64,000 nt of DNA from Thiothrix phosphatis (GCF_035668035.1 NZ_JAYMYJ010000094.1:1-64000), one strand, 5' to 3'; positions 35,023 through 43,592 are shown, counted from the first letter of the stretch. The notes: generated by a model not told the origin, from the letters alone. A program made the numbers and translations.

Positions 35023-35088
35023 TTACCTCCCCCCGTTTTTGAATGTGTTCAGCATGAGCCTGCGTGGCGTTGGCAAAGGATTTTTCAT
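35023..35088 (-). CDS. 21-residue leader ORF upstream of sulP copy 1
   Basis: ATG at 35088, preceded by CAAGGAG, opens a 21-codon frame (start MKNPLPTPRRLMLN) ending seven bases before the SulP start. Its first residues and its upstream bases (TTTTCAAGGAG) match the 68-residue protein encoded before the other sulP gene (MKNFLPKQLRMMLN). It is therefore either a shortened paralogue or a leader peptide coupled to SulP translation. Confidence 0.55.
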   Translation of the reverse strand: MKNPLPTPRRLMLNTFKNGGR

Positions 35089-35127
35089 GCCGTACTCCTT
35101 GAAAATCTGATAACGGCGTTTGCCAAG

Positions 35128-35143
35128 GCAATAACTGCGCCAA
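35128..35143 (-). promoter_or_regulatory. sigma-54 promoter of sulP copy 1
   Basis: On the minus strand TTGGCGCAGTTATTGC contains GG and GC separated by exactly ten bases, matching the -24/-12 pattern TGGC-N8-TTGC. Transcription would start near 35117, about 28 bases before the leader ORF. Confidence 0.75.
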
Positions 35144-35238
35144 CTTGCTTGTTGTTTTTATATGATTGTTTTCATTGGATAAATATTGTGGTGTGGTGAA
35201 CCCTCCGAATAGGCCCTAGTTTTATACAACCAACGCAT

Positions 35239-35281
35239 GGCTAATATTAACCACCATCGCCTTGGTTGGTTAATATTAGCC
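35239..35281. promoter_or_regulatory. paired GGTTAATATTAACC-type upstream activating sites
   Basis: Two near-palindromes (GGCTAATATTAACCA at 35239-35253 and TGGTTAATATTAGCC at 35267-35281) also form a 15-bp perfect inverted repeat with a 13-base spacer. Their near edge is 98 bp from the -24 element of the sulP copy 1 promoter. A third copy occurs at 37431-37446. The arrangement suits binding of an NtrC-type activator; it may also act as a terminator for sulP copy 2. Confidence 0.7.
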
Positions 35282-35294
35282 AGTGCTTACATGC

Positions 35295-37085
35295 CTACGC
35301 TTGCCCCTTGCATTCCTCGAAAATCCGCTTGTTGCAGGTGGCACACACCGATTTGTCCAGTTTCTGGTAAATGGCGTGGATGGCGGCTTTCTTGGACTGG
35401 AACACCTTGCGCGATTCAGCGTCATCCAAGCAGCTGCAAGCTTGCAACGGTTCCCACAAGCCGTCTTTCACGTTGATCAGATAGAGGCTGCCGCCATTCT
35501 TCTCACGCCGTTTGGCTTCCTCGTACAATGCTTTCCCGCCTTGCAGGTCGGCAAAATTGATGCCGTCGCACAACAGCGCCAGGTGTTTCTGGTCGGGATG
35601 GCGGCGGCGAATTTTGTCGAAGGATTCCCGCAAGTAATTGACGGAGCCGAAAAACAGTGAACCATCGACACGCACCATCCGTAACTGCGGGCACTGCGGC
35701 AGCTCGGGGTTGGCGGAGAAGGAATGGTTGGGCAGGTTTTTATCGGGGGTCAACGTGACCAGTTTGGGTTTGGACACCCTTTCCAGGTACAGCATCAGCG
35801 CCAGGATCAGGCCGACAAAAATGGCGAATTCCAAATCCAGGAACAGCGCACTCAGGAACGACACGGCCATGACGGCGGTTTCACGGCGGGAGAAGTGCAG
35901 GATTTCGCGGATTTGCTGCCAGCCGAACAGCCCCCACGCCACCAGGAACAACATGCCGCCCATCGCCGCCTTCGGCAGATAGGCGGTGGCGGGTGCCGCC
36001 AGCACGGTTGCGAACATCAGCAATACACCAGCGAAAACAGCCGCCATCGGGGTGCGCGCACCCGCCTCGAAGTTGACCGCCGTGCGGTTGAAGGAGCCGG
36101 TGGAGCCATAGCCGGAAAAGAACGACCCGATGATGTTGGACAAGCCCTGGCCGATGAATTCCTGGTTGCTGTTGATGTTGTAGCCGCTGCGGGCTGCAAT
36201 CGCCCTGCCGATGGACACCGCCTCCGTCAGGGACAGCAAGGTGACCGCCAGCGAAGCCGGTGCCAGCGCCCGGATATTTTCCAGGCTCAGGTCAGGGAGC
36301 GACAGGGGAGGGAAACTGGATGGCAGCGCGCCGACCACCTGGATGTGGGTGGCTTCAGCGCCCAGCCAGGCGTTCAGGGCGACGCTCACCAGTGAGCCGC
36401 CGAGGATGGCCGTCACCATGTAGGGGAAACGCGGCAGCCACTTTTTACCCGCAATGCCCGCCAGCATGGTGCTGACCGCGACCAGGGTGGCGTATGGGTT
36501 GATTTCCCTTATATGTTGGGCGAAATGGTAGATGACCGTCGCAAAATTGCCCGCGCTGTCCATGTCCACCCCAAAAAAGTGTTTGATCTGCTTGACCGCG
36601 ATCAGGATGGCGGCCCCGGCGGTAAAGCCGACAATGACGGACTGGGAGATGAAATTGGTCAATGAGCCCAGCCGCGCCAGCCCCAGCACCAGTTTCAACA
36701 CCCCGATCATGAAAGTCAGGGTCAGCGCCAGGGTGACATAGGCCGGAGTGCCCGGCGCGGCGTGCAGGGACAGGGCGGAAAACAGCACCACGGAAGAGGT
36801 GGTGGTCGGGCCTGACACCAGATGCCGGGAAGAGCCGAAGAAGGCCGCGACAATCGCCGGGACCATGCCTGCATAAAGGCCGTATTCCGGCGGCATCCCG
36901 GCGATCATGGCGAAAGCCACTCCCTGCGGCATGCCGATGATCGCGCCGGTCAGGCCCGCGATGAAATCGGCGCGCCAATCGCTTTTGCCCATCTTGAAAA
37001 GCCATTGTAGGGCGTTTGGCAACCACGCGGCAGGCATTGGGAATGAAGCGCCGCCCGCCGGTCTGTTCACGGCGCTTTTCAACAT
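35295..37085 (-). CDS. SulP-family anion transporter with STAS domain (copy 2)
   Basis: A 596-residue SulP protein (GMPQGVAFAMIAGMPPEYGLYAGMVP, GSSRHLVSGPTTTSSVV, GSTGSFNRTAVNFEAGARTP) with a STAS-like C-terminal domain (residues about 440-550; RVDGSLFFGSVNYLRESF, LALLCDGINFADLQGG). The last 20 residues carry three cysteines (VCATCNKRIFEEC), a possible metal or redox site not usual for SulP. It overlaps the small upstream ORF by seven bases, so translation is coupled. It is only about as similar to copy 1 as different SulP subfamilies are. Confidence 0.92.
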   Translation of the reverse strand: MLKSAVNRPAGGASFPMPAAWLPNALQWLFKMGKSDWRADFIAGLTGAIIGMPQGVAFAMIAGMPPEYGLYAGMVPAIVAAFFGSSRHLVSGPTTTSSVVLFSALSLHAAPGTPAYVTLALTLTFMIGVLKLVLGLARLGSLTNFISQSVIVGFTAGAAILIAVKQIKHFFGVDMDSAGNFATVIYHFAQHIREINPYATLVAVSTMLAGIAGKKWLPRFPYMVTAILGGSLVSVALNAWLGAEATHIQVVGALPSSFPPLSLPDLSLENIRALAPASLAVTLLSLTEAVSIGRAIAARSGYNINSNQEFIGQGLSNIIGSFFSGYGSTGSFNRTAVNFEAGARTPMAAVFAGVLLMFATVLAAPATAYLPKAAMGGMLFLVAWGLFGWQQIREILHFSRRETAVMAVSFLSALFLDLEFAIFVGLILALMLYLERVSKPKLVTLTPDKNLPNHSFSANPELPQCPQLRMVRVDGSLFFGSVNYLRESFDKIRRRHPDQKHLALLCDGINFADLQGGKALYEEAKRREKNGGSLYLINVKDGLWEPLQACSCLDDAESRKVFQSKKAAIHAIYQKLDKSVCATCNKRIFEECKGQA

Positions 37086-37285
37086 GAGCCACCTGCCGGG
37101 CTGGCGTTGGTCAGCGGAATGGCGGTGTTGTGCGGCTGCGGTTGTCCATCAGGCCCGTTGTCCGCCAGCAGTGTTTCCAGCGCCGCCTGTTTGTCGTCAA
37201 AACTCATGTATTCCCTGAAATGCTGGGCTTCCAGGGCATTCAGCATCATCCTGAGTTGTTTGGGCAGAAAGTTTTTCATTGTCAT
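37079..37285 (-). CDS. 68-residue small protein coupled to sulP copy 2
   Basis: A small soluble protein starting at the ATG at 37285 after CAAGGAG; an alternative ATG lies two codons later. It is mostly helical and charged in its first 40 residues (MKNFLPKQLRMMLNALEAQ, EYMSFDDKQAALETLL) with a Pro/Gly-rich tail. I do not recognise it. Its position, the overlap with sulP and the related 21-codon leader before the other sulP suggest a regulatory partner or leader of SulP. Confidence 0.65.
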   Translation of the reverse strand: MTMKNFLPKQLRMMLNALEAQHFREYMSFDDKQAALETLLADNGPDGQPQPHNTAIPLTNASPAGGSC

Positions 37286-37319
37286 GGCTCCTTGAAAATC
37301 AACAGGTTTGCTGTTGCCT

Positions 37320-37337
37320 TTGCAACTGGCGAGCCAA
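37320..37337 (-). promoter_or_regulatory. sigma-54 promoter of the small protein-sulP copy 2 unit
   Basis: On the minus strand TTGGCTCGCCAGTTGCAA fits the consensus TGGCACG-N4-TTGCA with one mismatch and has the exact GG-N10-GC spacing. Transcription would begin near 37310, 25 bases before the small ORF. Confidence 0.8.
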
Positions 37338-37430
37338 TTCATCGCAAACGAATAACTAACTGTTTAATAAGGGAAATAATAATGATGCAAAAAATCAGGC
37401 AGGAGGCGGGGTGGTTGTATTGAGCTATTA

Positions 37431-37446
37431 TGGTTAATATTAACCA
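37431..37446. promoter_or_regulatory. perfect palindrome TGGTTAATATTAACCA, upstream activating site
   Basis: A 16-bp perfect palindrome lies 96 bp upstream of the -24 element of the sulP copy 2 promoter and 55 bp before the histidine kinase gene. It shares its core with the two sites at 35239-35281, and the distance to the promoter is nearly the same. It could serve the divergent kinase-regulator operon as well. Confidence 0.75.
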
Positions 37447-37500
37447 ATTCTTGCCGGGCAACGGCCTATTTTAACCGTCGCTGATTTCGTGGGGCCATGT

Positions 37501-38973
37501 ATGCTCAACTGGCGTAAATTGACGCACAACCTCAAGCCTTTATGGATTCCGGTCGCCCTGCTGGGCGGCTTGCTGCTGGTTTCCCTGACCGTGCAACTGG
37601 CGCTGGCGTGGCTGGCGTATGAACGCATCCTGCCGCTGGATCAGCACGTCACCTACATTGAACGCCTGCAACGCAACCTGACGCGGGTGGAGACCGTGCT
37701 GGCCGACCATCTGGGGCAGGGGGAAAACAGCCCGCTGGCCCCGGATGACTGGAAAAACTTGCACGATTCCCTGCAACGCCTGCTCAACCAGCACAATTAT
37801 CTGGCACCTTCCACGCCGGGCAATGTGCAGCAGGCGCAGCGGATGTTGGACGAACAAGGCGTCGACCCAGGCGACAGCTTGCCCGCCATCCAGCAAATCT
37901 TGCGCACGGTGTTTGTGGACGAGGAAACCGTGCAGCAGAACCTGACCCACAATAGCCTGCATGACGCCAAAGTCCAGTTGGAACTGGTGGGTGCGGTGCT
38001 GCTGGTGCTGCCCGCCAGCGCCATTATCCTGCTGGTGTTGATGCGGCGGCGCATTTATTCCCCGCTGCAACAGATGGGCTACCTGATGGAGGCGTTGGGG
38101 CGCAAGGAATACCGGACTATCCGCCCGGCGCAGATTGACCCGATGTTCCAGCCGCTGATTGCCAACTATAACCAGATGGTGGGGCGGTTGGCCGAGCTCG
38201 AAGCCGAACACCAGCAACGCAACCATTGGTTGGAAGAACAGGTGCAAGCCGCCACCCGCAACCTGATGGAGCAACAAGTCAATTTGGCCAATACCGGGAA
38301 GCTGGCGGCGTTGGGCGAAATGATGGGGCGCATTGCCCACGAATTACGCAATCCGCTGGCCGGAATCGAGGTGGCCTGCCTTAACCTTCAGGAAGACATG
38401 GAGGAAGCTGGCGACGCCGAACCCTATCACGGGCGCGTCGGCATGGTGGTGAAGGAAACCGGGCGCATCGTGCAATTGCTCAACAACTTGCTGGTGCAGG
38501 CGCATCACGAACCGGAGCCATTGCAGGAAACCGATCTGGCCAACATTGTGCGTGAGCTGCTGGTGCTGGTGCGTTATCAGGTGCCCGAGAACATCCGTCT
38601 GGAGCAGGACATTCCACCCGGCATCATTTGCCGCCTGCCGGACAGCCAACTGCGGCAGGCGCTGCTCAACCTGATCCTGAATGCGCGCCAGGCGCTGGCC
38701 GACCGCCCCGGCAGCATTGCCCTGAACGGCAAGATGGACGCGGCAGGCATTACCCTGAATGTCTGTGACGATGGCCCCGGTTTCCCGCCCGCCATCCTTA
38801 AGGACGGCATCCGCTCCTTCAGGACTTACCGCCGTGACGGCACCGGCCTCGGCCTGTCGATGGTGGAGCGGTTCGCCCGCAACCACGACGGCAGCGTTGA
38901 ACTGCGCAACCGCGAACCGCATGGCGCCTGCGTCACCCTCAAACTGCGCTGCAAGGTGAATTCCCATGGCTGA
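37501..38973 (+). CDS. NtrB-class sensor histidine kinase
   Basis: From the ATG at 37501 the protein has 490 residues (a GTG four codons earlier is possible). Two membrane helices (about 14-38 and 160-185) enclose a periplasmic sensor region of unknown fold. A HAMP-like linker follows, then the dimerisation domain with the phosphorylated His in MGRIAHELRNPLAG, and the ATPase domain with NLILNARQAL, CDDGPGFP and GTGLGLSMVE. Its stop overlaps the regulator start by eight bases, so the pair is co-translated. What it senses is not visible; the target set next door suggests an anion or carbon signal. Confidence 0.92.
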   Translation: MLNWRKLTHNLKPLWIPVALLGGLLLVSLTVQLALAWLAYERILPLDQHVTYIERLQRNLTRVETVLADHLGQGENSPLAPDDWKNLHDSLQRLLNQHNYLAPSTPGNVQQAQRMLDEQGVDPGDSLPAIQQILRTVFVDEETVQQNLTHNSLHDAKVQLELVGAVLLVLPASAIILLVLMRRRIYSPLQQMGYLMEALGRKEYRTIRPAQIDPMFQPLIANYNQMVGRLAELEAEHQQRNHWLEEQVQAATRNLMEQQVNLANTGKLAALGEMMGRIAHELRNPLAGIEVACLNLQEDMEEAGDAEPYHGRVGMVVKETGRIVQLLNNLLVQAHHEPEPLQETDLANIVRELLVLVRYQVPENIRLEQDIPPGIICRLPDSQLRQALLNLILNARQALADRPGSIALNGKMDAAGITLNVCDDGPGFPPAILKDGIRSFRTYRRDGTGLGLSMVERFARNHDGSVELRNREPHGACVTLKLRCKVNSHG

Positions 38974-40411
38974 TACTTTATTGATCATCGAAGACGAACA
39001 GTTGCTGGGTGGCGAACTCCAGCGCCATTACCGCAAACAGGGTTTCGAGGTCATCTGGGTGAAAACCTGCGCCGACGCCCGCAGCCAATTGAACAACCGC
39101 AGCATCGACCCGCTGCTGGTGCTGTCCGACCTCAATCTGCCGGACGGCAACAGCCTCAACCTGCTGGAGGAGCACGCAGGCCGCCTTAACGGCTGCGAAT
39201 GGGTGTTCCTGACCGGCTATGGTGACGTGCCCGATTCGGTGCGCGCTTTACGCCTCGGTGCCTTCGATTTTCTCATTAAGCCCTGCCCGCTGCGCAAGCT
39301 GGACATGACGCTCCACAGCGCCCAGCGCAGCGCCCTGGCCCAACGCCGCCTGCTGGCTGGCTCCCAGGGCGCTAGCCAGCGCTACACGCCGGACACGCTG
39401 ATCGGCGACAGCCCGGTGACGGCGCAGACCCGCGACATGCTGCGCAAACTCAGCCAAGTGCCGTTTAGCGCCCTGATCCTCAGCGGCGCGACCGGCACTG
39501 GCAAAGGTCTGGCGGCGCGCATCCTGCATTACAACGGCTCCCGCGCCAGGGAACCGCTGGTGGAGCTGAATTGCGCCGCCCTGCCCAAGGAGCTGCTGGA
39601 GTCGGAGTTGTTCGGCCACGAGGCGGGCGCGTTCACCGGGGCCAAAGGGCGTCATCGCGGGCTGGTCGAACAGGCGCACCGTGGCACCTTGTTCCTGGAT
39701 GAAATCGGCGAAATGCCGCTGGATTTGCAGGCCAAGCTGCTCAAGGTGCTGGAAGACCACAAGATTCGCCGTCTGGGGAGCGAACATGAAATCAGCGTCG
39801 ACATCCAGGTGATCGCCGCCACCAACCGCAAGTTGCAGGATGAAGTCCGCCAGGGCAATTTCCGCGCCGACCTGTTCCACCGCCTGAGCGTGTTCGAGCT
39901 GCGGATGCCGACCCTGGCGGAACGGGTCGCCGACCTGCGCGAACTGGCGGTGACGTTCATGGCCGAGTTCAACCAGAAATCGGGCAAGCATGTCACCCAG
40001 GTGTCGGAGAGCGGCTGGCGGATGCTGGAAAGCTACCCGTGGCCGGGCAATGTGCGCGAGTTGCGCAATGTGCTGGAGCGCTGCGTGATGTTGTCTTCCA
40101 GCAGCCAGTTGCCGGAGGAATTGCTGCAATTGCAGGCGATTCATGCACCGGATGGCGGGAGGACGGTTGCGCCGCCGCCTTTCGCCGCTGAAGAACCTGC
40201 CATCCAATCTGTGCCGCCCGCGCCCGCCATTGGCTCGGCGGACACCCTCACGTTTCCGCTGGATGGCAGCATGGGGCTGGACGACATGGACAGCGCCATT
40301 ATCTGCGCCATGTTGCAGCGTTATCAGGGCAATGTCATGGAAGTGGCGCGGATGCTGAAAACCACCCGCGAGAAAATCCGTTACCGCATCGGCAAGTTCC
40401 GCCTGCGCTAG
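38966..40411 (+). CDS. NtrC-type sigma-54-dependent response regulator
   Basis: A 481-residue activator: receiver domain (1-120; acidic pocket IEDE, phospho-Asp in LSDLNLPDG, Lys in FLIKPCP), AAA+ domain (about 140-375; Walker A GATGTGKG, the sigma-54 contact loop ESELFGHEAGAFTGAK, Walker B TLFLDEIGEMP, WPGNVRELRN) and a C-terminal Fis-type helix-turn-helix. It is the only sigma-54 activator in the window, and two sigma-54 promoters with shared palindromes lie within 6 kb, in front of the sulP genes. I infer these are its targets. Confidence 0.94.
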   Translation: MADTLLIIEDEQLLGGELQRHYRKQGFEVIWVKTCADARSQLNNRSIDPLLVLSDLNLPDGNSLNLLEEHAGRLNGCEWVFLTGYGDVPDSVRALRLGAFDFLIKPCPLRKLDMTLHSAQRSALAQRRLLAGSQGASQRYTPDTLIGDSPVTAQTRDMLRKLSQVPFSALILSGATGTGKGLAARILHYNGSRAREPLVELNCAALPKELLESELFGHEAGAFTGAKGRHRGLVEQAHRGTLFLDEIGEMPLDLQAKLLKVLEDHKIRRLGSEHEISVDIQVIAATNRKLQDEVRQGNFRADLFHRLSVFELRMPTLAERVADLRELAVTFMAEFNQKSGKHVTQVSESGWRMLESYPWPGNVRELRNVLERCVMLSSSSQLPEELLQLQAIHAPDGGRTVAPPPFAAEEPAIQSVPPAPAIGSADTLTFPLDGSMGLDDMDSAIICAMLQRYQGNVMEVARMLKTTREKIRYRIGKFRLR

Positions 40412-40523
40412 GATGGTTGCGCCAAGTCAGGGTGTCCGCTGTGGCCGGGCAGGCTATGGATGAAATTGCCGCCGCCAACGGATACGGGCAGAATGGGCTG
40501 ATCCCACATACAGGAGCATCACC

Positions 40524-40919
40524 ATGCGAATCCTTCACACCATGCTGCGCGTCGGCGACTTGGAACGTTCCATTGAGTTCTACACCAAGGTGCTGGGCAT
40601 GCGGCTGCTGCGCCGCAAAGACTATCCGGCGGGCGAGTTCACCCTCGCTTTCATTGGCTATGGCGACGAATCTGACAATACCGTGCTGGAGCTGACCTAC
40701 AACTGGGGCGTGGACACCTATGAACTGGGCACAGCCTTTGGCCATATCGCGCTGGAAGTGCCCGATGTGTACGCCGCTTGCGAAAACATGCGGGCGGCGG
40801 GCGGCAAAATCATCCGCGAAGCCGGGCCAATGAATGCGGGGACCACCATCATTGCCTTCCTCGAAGACCCGGACGGCTACCAGATCGAGCTGATCGGTGC
40901 GGGTCACCAGCGCGCCTGA
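40524..40919 (+). CDS. gloA: glyoxalase I (lactoylglutathione lyase)
   Basis: A 131-residue VOC-fold metalloenzyme converting the methylglyoxal-glutathione hemithioacetal to S-lactoylglutathione. All four metal ligands of the E. coli enzyme are at the same positions: His5, Glu56, His74 and Glu122. Length and sequence are those of the Ni-dependent bacterial class. A clear AGGAG ribosome site precedes it. Confidence 0.96.
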   Translation: MRILHTMLRVGDLERSIEFYTKVLGMRLLRRKDYPAGEFTLAFIGYGDESDNTVLELTYNWGVDTYELGTAFGHIALEVPDVYAACENMRAAGGKIIREAGPMNAGTTIIAFLEDPDGYQIELIGAGHQRA

Positions 40920-40945
40920 TCCTGATGCCCCGCCACGCAAGCCAG

Positions 40946-40979
40946 CGCCAAACCCGTGGTGAAAGCATTGGGTTTGGCG
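40946..40979. terminator. hairpin after gloA
   Basis: A 10-bp perfect stem (CGCCAAACCC at 40946-40955, GGGTTTGGCG at 40970-40979) lies 26 bases after the gloA stop. No T-run follows, so it may stabilise the mRNA end or be a factor-assisted terminator. Confidence 0.45.
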
Positions 40980-41118
40980 GTGTCAAGGCCATCCCTCGAC
41001 CAACCTAGCATTAACCCTTAAATAACAGTGGTGTGACCACCTCTATTTGGTTATTCTAAATGTCCCTATTATTAGTAAGATATGACCGCTAGGATGAGTG
41101 ACCACAGGAGGCAGCCCC

Positions 41119-41565
41119 ATGATTTCATACATGGAACTTAACGAGCAAAACCATAGAATCACCGAACTTTCCAATGTCCTGACATACCTGATCAACGAAC
41201 GCTCAATTTGCGATACGGAAGTGTCCTGTGAGCTGTTTTTCCGCTACATGAACATGGTGCGCGAGCACTTGGAAGTGGAGGAACGTGAGCTGTATCAGGC
41301 CTTGTTGGTGGACAGCGACAATGATGTGCGCAATATCGGCAGGAAATTCCTGTCCGGCTCCAGCGAAATCAAACGCATCATCAACCAGTACCAGAAGCGC
41401 TGGTGCAAGGGCAAGGAACTGCGCATCAGGGACCATTCCTCATTCGTTGACGATACGCGGGAATTGTTTGGCTTGATGATCCGGCGGATTGATGATGAAA
41501 TTGTGCACTTGTACCCCACCCTGATGGATGGCGGCCATTTGCCGATGCATTCCCATCCGGCGTGA
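41119..41565 (+). CDS. hemerythrin-like domain protein
   Basis: From the ATG at 41119, which follows a perfect AGGAGG site, the protein has 148 residues and is all-helical. Candidate iron ligands are His12 (EQNHRI), His50 and Glu54 (REHLEVEE), a His near residue 110 (RDHSSF) and a late His (IVHLYP). Hemerythrin-like proteins bind a diiron centre for O2, NO or peroxide sensing or handling. A small palindrome (GTGGTGTGACCAC, around 41029) lies upstream and could be an operator. Confidence 0.75.
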   Translation: MISYMELNEQNHRITELSNVLTYLINERSICDTEVSCELFFRYMNMVREHLEVEERELYQALLVDSDNDVRNIGRKFLSGSSEIKRIINQYQKRWCKGKELRIRDHSSFVDDTRELFGLMIRRIDDEIVHLYPTLMDGGHLPMHSHPA

Positions 41566-41582
41566 CCCACCCCTTCATGCGC

Positions 41583-41602
41583 CTTCCCCGCCAAGGGGGA
41601 GG
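41583..41602. repeat. REP-like palindrome
   Basis: CCTTCCCC and GGGGGAGG flank GCCAA, immediately before the SGNH protein gene. It resembles the palindrome at 19803-19826. Confidence 0.4.
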
Positions 41603-41620
41603 CCCACAAAATATAGGACG

Positions 41621-42466
41621 ATGAACACTACCCACCGTTTCCGCCGCTTCCGGCAATTTTCCCCTCCCTTCCTGTCAATCCCGCTGCTGCTTGGGGCGTT
41701 CGTTTTCAGCCCATGCTGGGCGGATTCCACCGTGCGCAACGCCCTGTTGCAGGCTGCCGACCATGAGGCGAGCGGCCAATATGTCCGTGAGCGCTTCCTG
41801 TCGCTGATGAAAAAGCCGTTCCAGGCGAATGCGGGGAAAAAAGTGCTGATCCTGGGCGACAGCCACGCGCAGGATTTCGTGAACATGGTGTTTGAAAGCG
41901 GACACTGGCAAGGCTACCAGATCAGCACACGGGACATCCCCACCCGTTGCCAGCCGGTGTTGGGCGCAAACGCCGCCACCTTCCTCGCGGTGCAGGACCA
42001 GGCCTTTTGTGCGGAAGCCGACAGCCTGGAAAAAGCGCAGGCGCAAATCGCCGAAGCGGACATCGTCATCCTCGCCGCCAACTGGAAAGCTTGGGCGGCG
42101 CAGGAACTGCCCACCACCATCAGCCACCTGAAGTTGACGCCGCAACAAAAGCTGTTTGTGATCGGGCGCAAGAGTTTCGGCAAGGTTGCGGTCAGAAATT
42201 ATTTGCGCATGACGGAGGAAGAACTGCGCAATGTGCGCAACAAACCGGACGCCGAACAGGAAAAAATCAACGGCATCATGAAAACCGGCCTGGATGGGAA
42301 TGTTTTCATCGACCTGCAACAGCAAGTGTGCGAATCCCCCTCCAGTTGCCAGATATTCACCGACAACCTGCAACTGGTTTCCTTTGACGGCGGGCATTTA
42401 ACCAAGGATGGTGCCCGTTATATCGGCGGCATCCTGTTTCGGCAAACCCCGCTCGGCCAGCTTTAA
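41621..42466 (+). CDS. secreted SGNH-domain protein
   Basis: A 281-residue protein: signal peptide (about residues 15-36, ending CWAD) and an SGNH hydrolase-like domain of the type found at the C-terminus of OafA acyltransferases. The nucleophile block GDSHAQDF and the catalytic DxxH pair in DGGHLTKDG are visible. Likely periplasmic, acting on acylated or carbohydrate envelope material; no partner acyltransferase is next to it. It overlaps the convergent regulator gene by four bases. Confidence 0.75.
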   Translation: MNTTHRFRRFRQFSPPFLSIPLLLGAFVFSPCWADSTVRNALLQAADHEASGQYVRERFLSLMKKPFQANAGKKVLILGDSHAQDFVNMVFESGHWQGYQISTRDIPTRCQPVLGANAATFLAVQDQAFCAEADSLEKAQAQIAEADIVILAANWKAWAAQELPTTISHLKLTPQQKLFVIGRKSFGKVAVRNYLRMTEEELRNVRNKPDAEQEKINGIMKTGLDGNVFIDLQQQVCESPSSCQIFTDNLQLVSFDGGHLTKDGARYIGGILFRQTPLGQL

Positions 42467-43179
42467 CCGGCAGGGTTGGAACCCTCCGGGAACGCTTCAT
42501 GCTGTGAACGCATCAGTGTCACGAAATCCACCAGCGTCTGCCCTGGCGATTCCTCGAAGGTTTTCTCCAGCGTCTCCAACTGGCGGATGCGGTCGAGGCG
42601 GAAGGTGCGGAAGTCGTTGCGCAGTTCGCACCACGCCGTCAGCGTCCATACGTTTCCCCAAAAAAACAAGCCCAGCGGTTTGACTTCGCGCTGGCTGTCT
42701 TCATGGTTGGCGCGCTGGTAGTGCAGGCGCAAATAGCGCTGCTTGGCAATGGCGTGGCGGCAGGCATCCAGCGTGGTTTCGATGTCTTCACGCGGGCCAA
42801 AGCGCAGGGCGAACAGGCGGCTGTCTTCCAGATGGCGGCGCAATTCGGCGGGAATCACGGCGTGGACTTTGTCGAGGACGGATTGCGCGCTGCTGCCCAG
42901 TTCGCTGCCGCCCCAGGCTTTCAGCATGCGGGCGCCCACCAGCAATGCTTCGATTTCGGCGGCGGTGAACATCAGCGGCGGAATGTCGAGCGAATAGCGC
43001 AGGTGGTAACCCACGCCCGCTTCGCCTTCCACCGGCACGCCGGACAGGCTCAAGTCCTGGATGTCGCGGTAAATGGTGCGCTCGGAAACTTCCAGCCGTT
43101 CGGCCAGTTCACGCGCCGTGACGAAACGCTTGTTCCGCAGGACTTGCACAAGCTGAAACAAACGGTCGGCGCGGCGCAT
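42463..43179 (-). CDS. YafY-type HTH/WYL transcriptional regulator
   Basis: A 238-residue regulator with an N-terminal winged helix-turn-helix (FVTARELAERLEVSERTIYRDI) and a C-terminal WYL domain (about 140-225; RLHYQRANHEDSQREVKPLGLFFWG). Regulators of this group commonly sit with VOC and SRPBCC genes, as here. It lies 11 bases after the VOC gene on the same strand, so it is probably autoregulated through the CTCCTGACA operator upstream. Confidence 0.88.
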   Translation of the reverse strand: MRRADRLFQLVQVLRNKRFVTARELAERLEVSERTIYRDIQDLSLSGVPVEGEAGVGYHLRYSLDIPPLMFTAAEIEALLVGARMLKAWGGSELGSSAQSVLDKVHAVIPAELRRHLEDSRLFALRFGPREDIETTLDACRHAIAKQRYLRLHYQRANHEDSQREVKPLGLFFWGNVWTLTAWCELRNDFRTFRLDRIRQLETLEKTFEESPGQTLVDFVTLMRSQHEAFPEGSNPAG

Positions 43180-43190
43180 GAATCGAATAC

Positions 43191-43592
43191 CTATTTCATG
43201 GAATGAAGGCCGATCATATTGCCTTCGGTGTCGAACACCAGTGCGATATGGCCGTGTTCGCCGATCGGGAATTTTTCCTTGAAAATGCGGCCACCGCTGT
43301 CCGCTGCTCGGGCCGCTTCCACCGCACAGTCTTCACAGCTGAAATACACCAGCGTGCTGTTGCCGCCGGAAGGCACGCCGTCCATCTGCACCAGAGCGCC
43401 TGCTGCGCCGTAGTTATCCTGCGTCATAGGGAAGAGCAGCATTTGCATGCCGCCTGCGTATTCCTGGCCTTCGGAACTGGCGGATGGGGGAAGCTGGTCA
43501 AGGGTGGTTTGGAACACGCTTTCGTAAAATGCTTGGGCGCGCGCCATGTCTTGCACATAAATTTCGAACCAGCCGACGGGATTGGGTTTCAT
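43191..43592 (-). CDS. VOC-family (glyoxalase/bleomycin-resistance-like) protein
   Basis: A 133-residue VOC protein. The ATG at 43592 follows a strong AAGGAG site and gives MKPNPVGWFEIYVQDMARAQAFYE, the usual family opening; a longer frame from 43658 would run through the operator. It has no obvious catalytic set and the substrate is unknown. A broken copy of its first part lies at 44696-44803. Confidence 0.85.
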   Translation of the reverse strand: MKPNPVGWFEIYVQDMARAQAFYESVFQTTLDQLPPSASSEGQEYAGGMQMLLFPMTQDNYGAAGALVQMDGVPSGGNSTLVYFSCEDCAVEAARAADSGGRIFKEKFPIGEHGHIALVFDTEGNMIGLHSMK

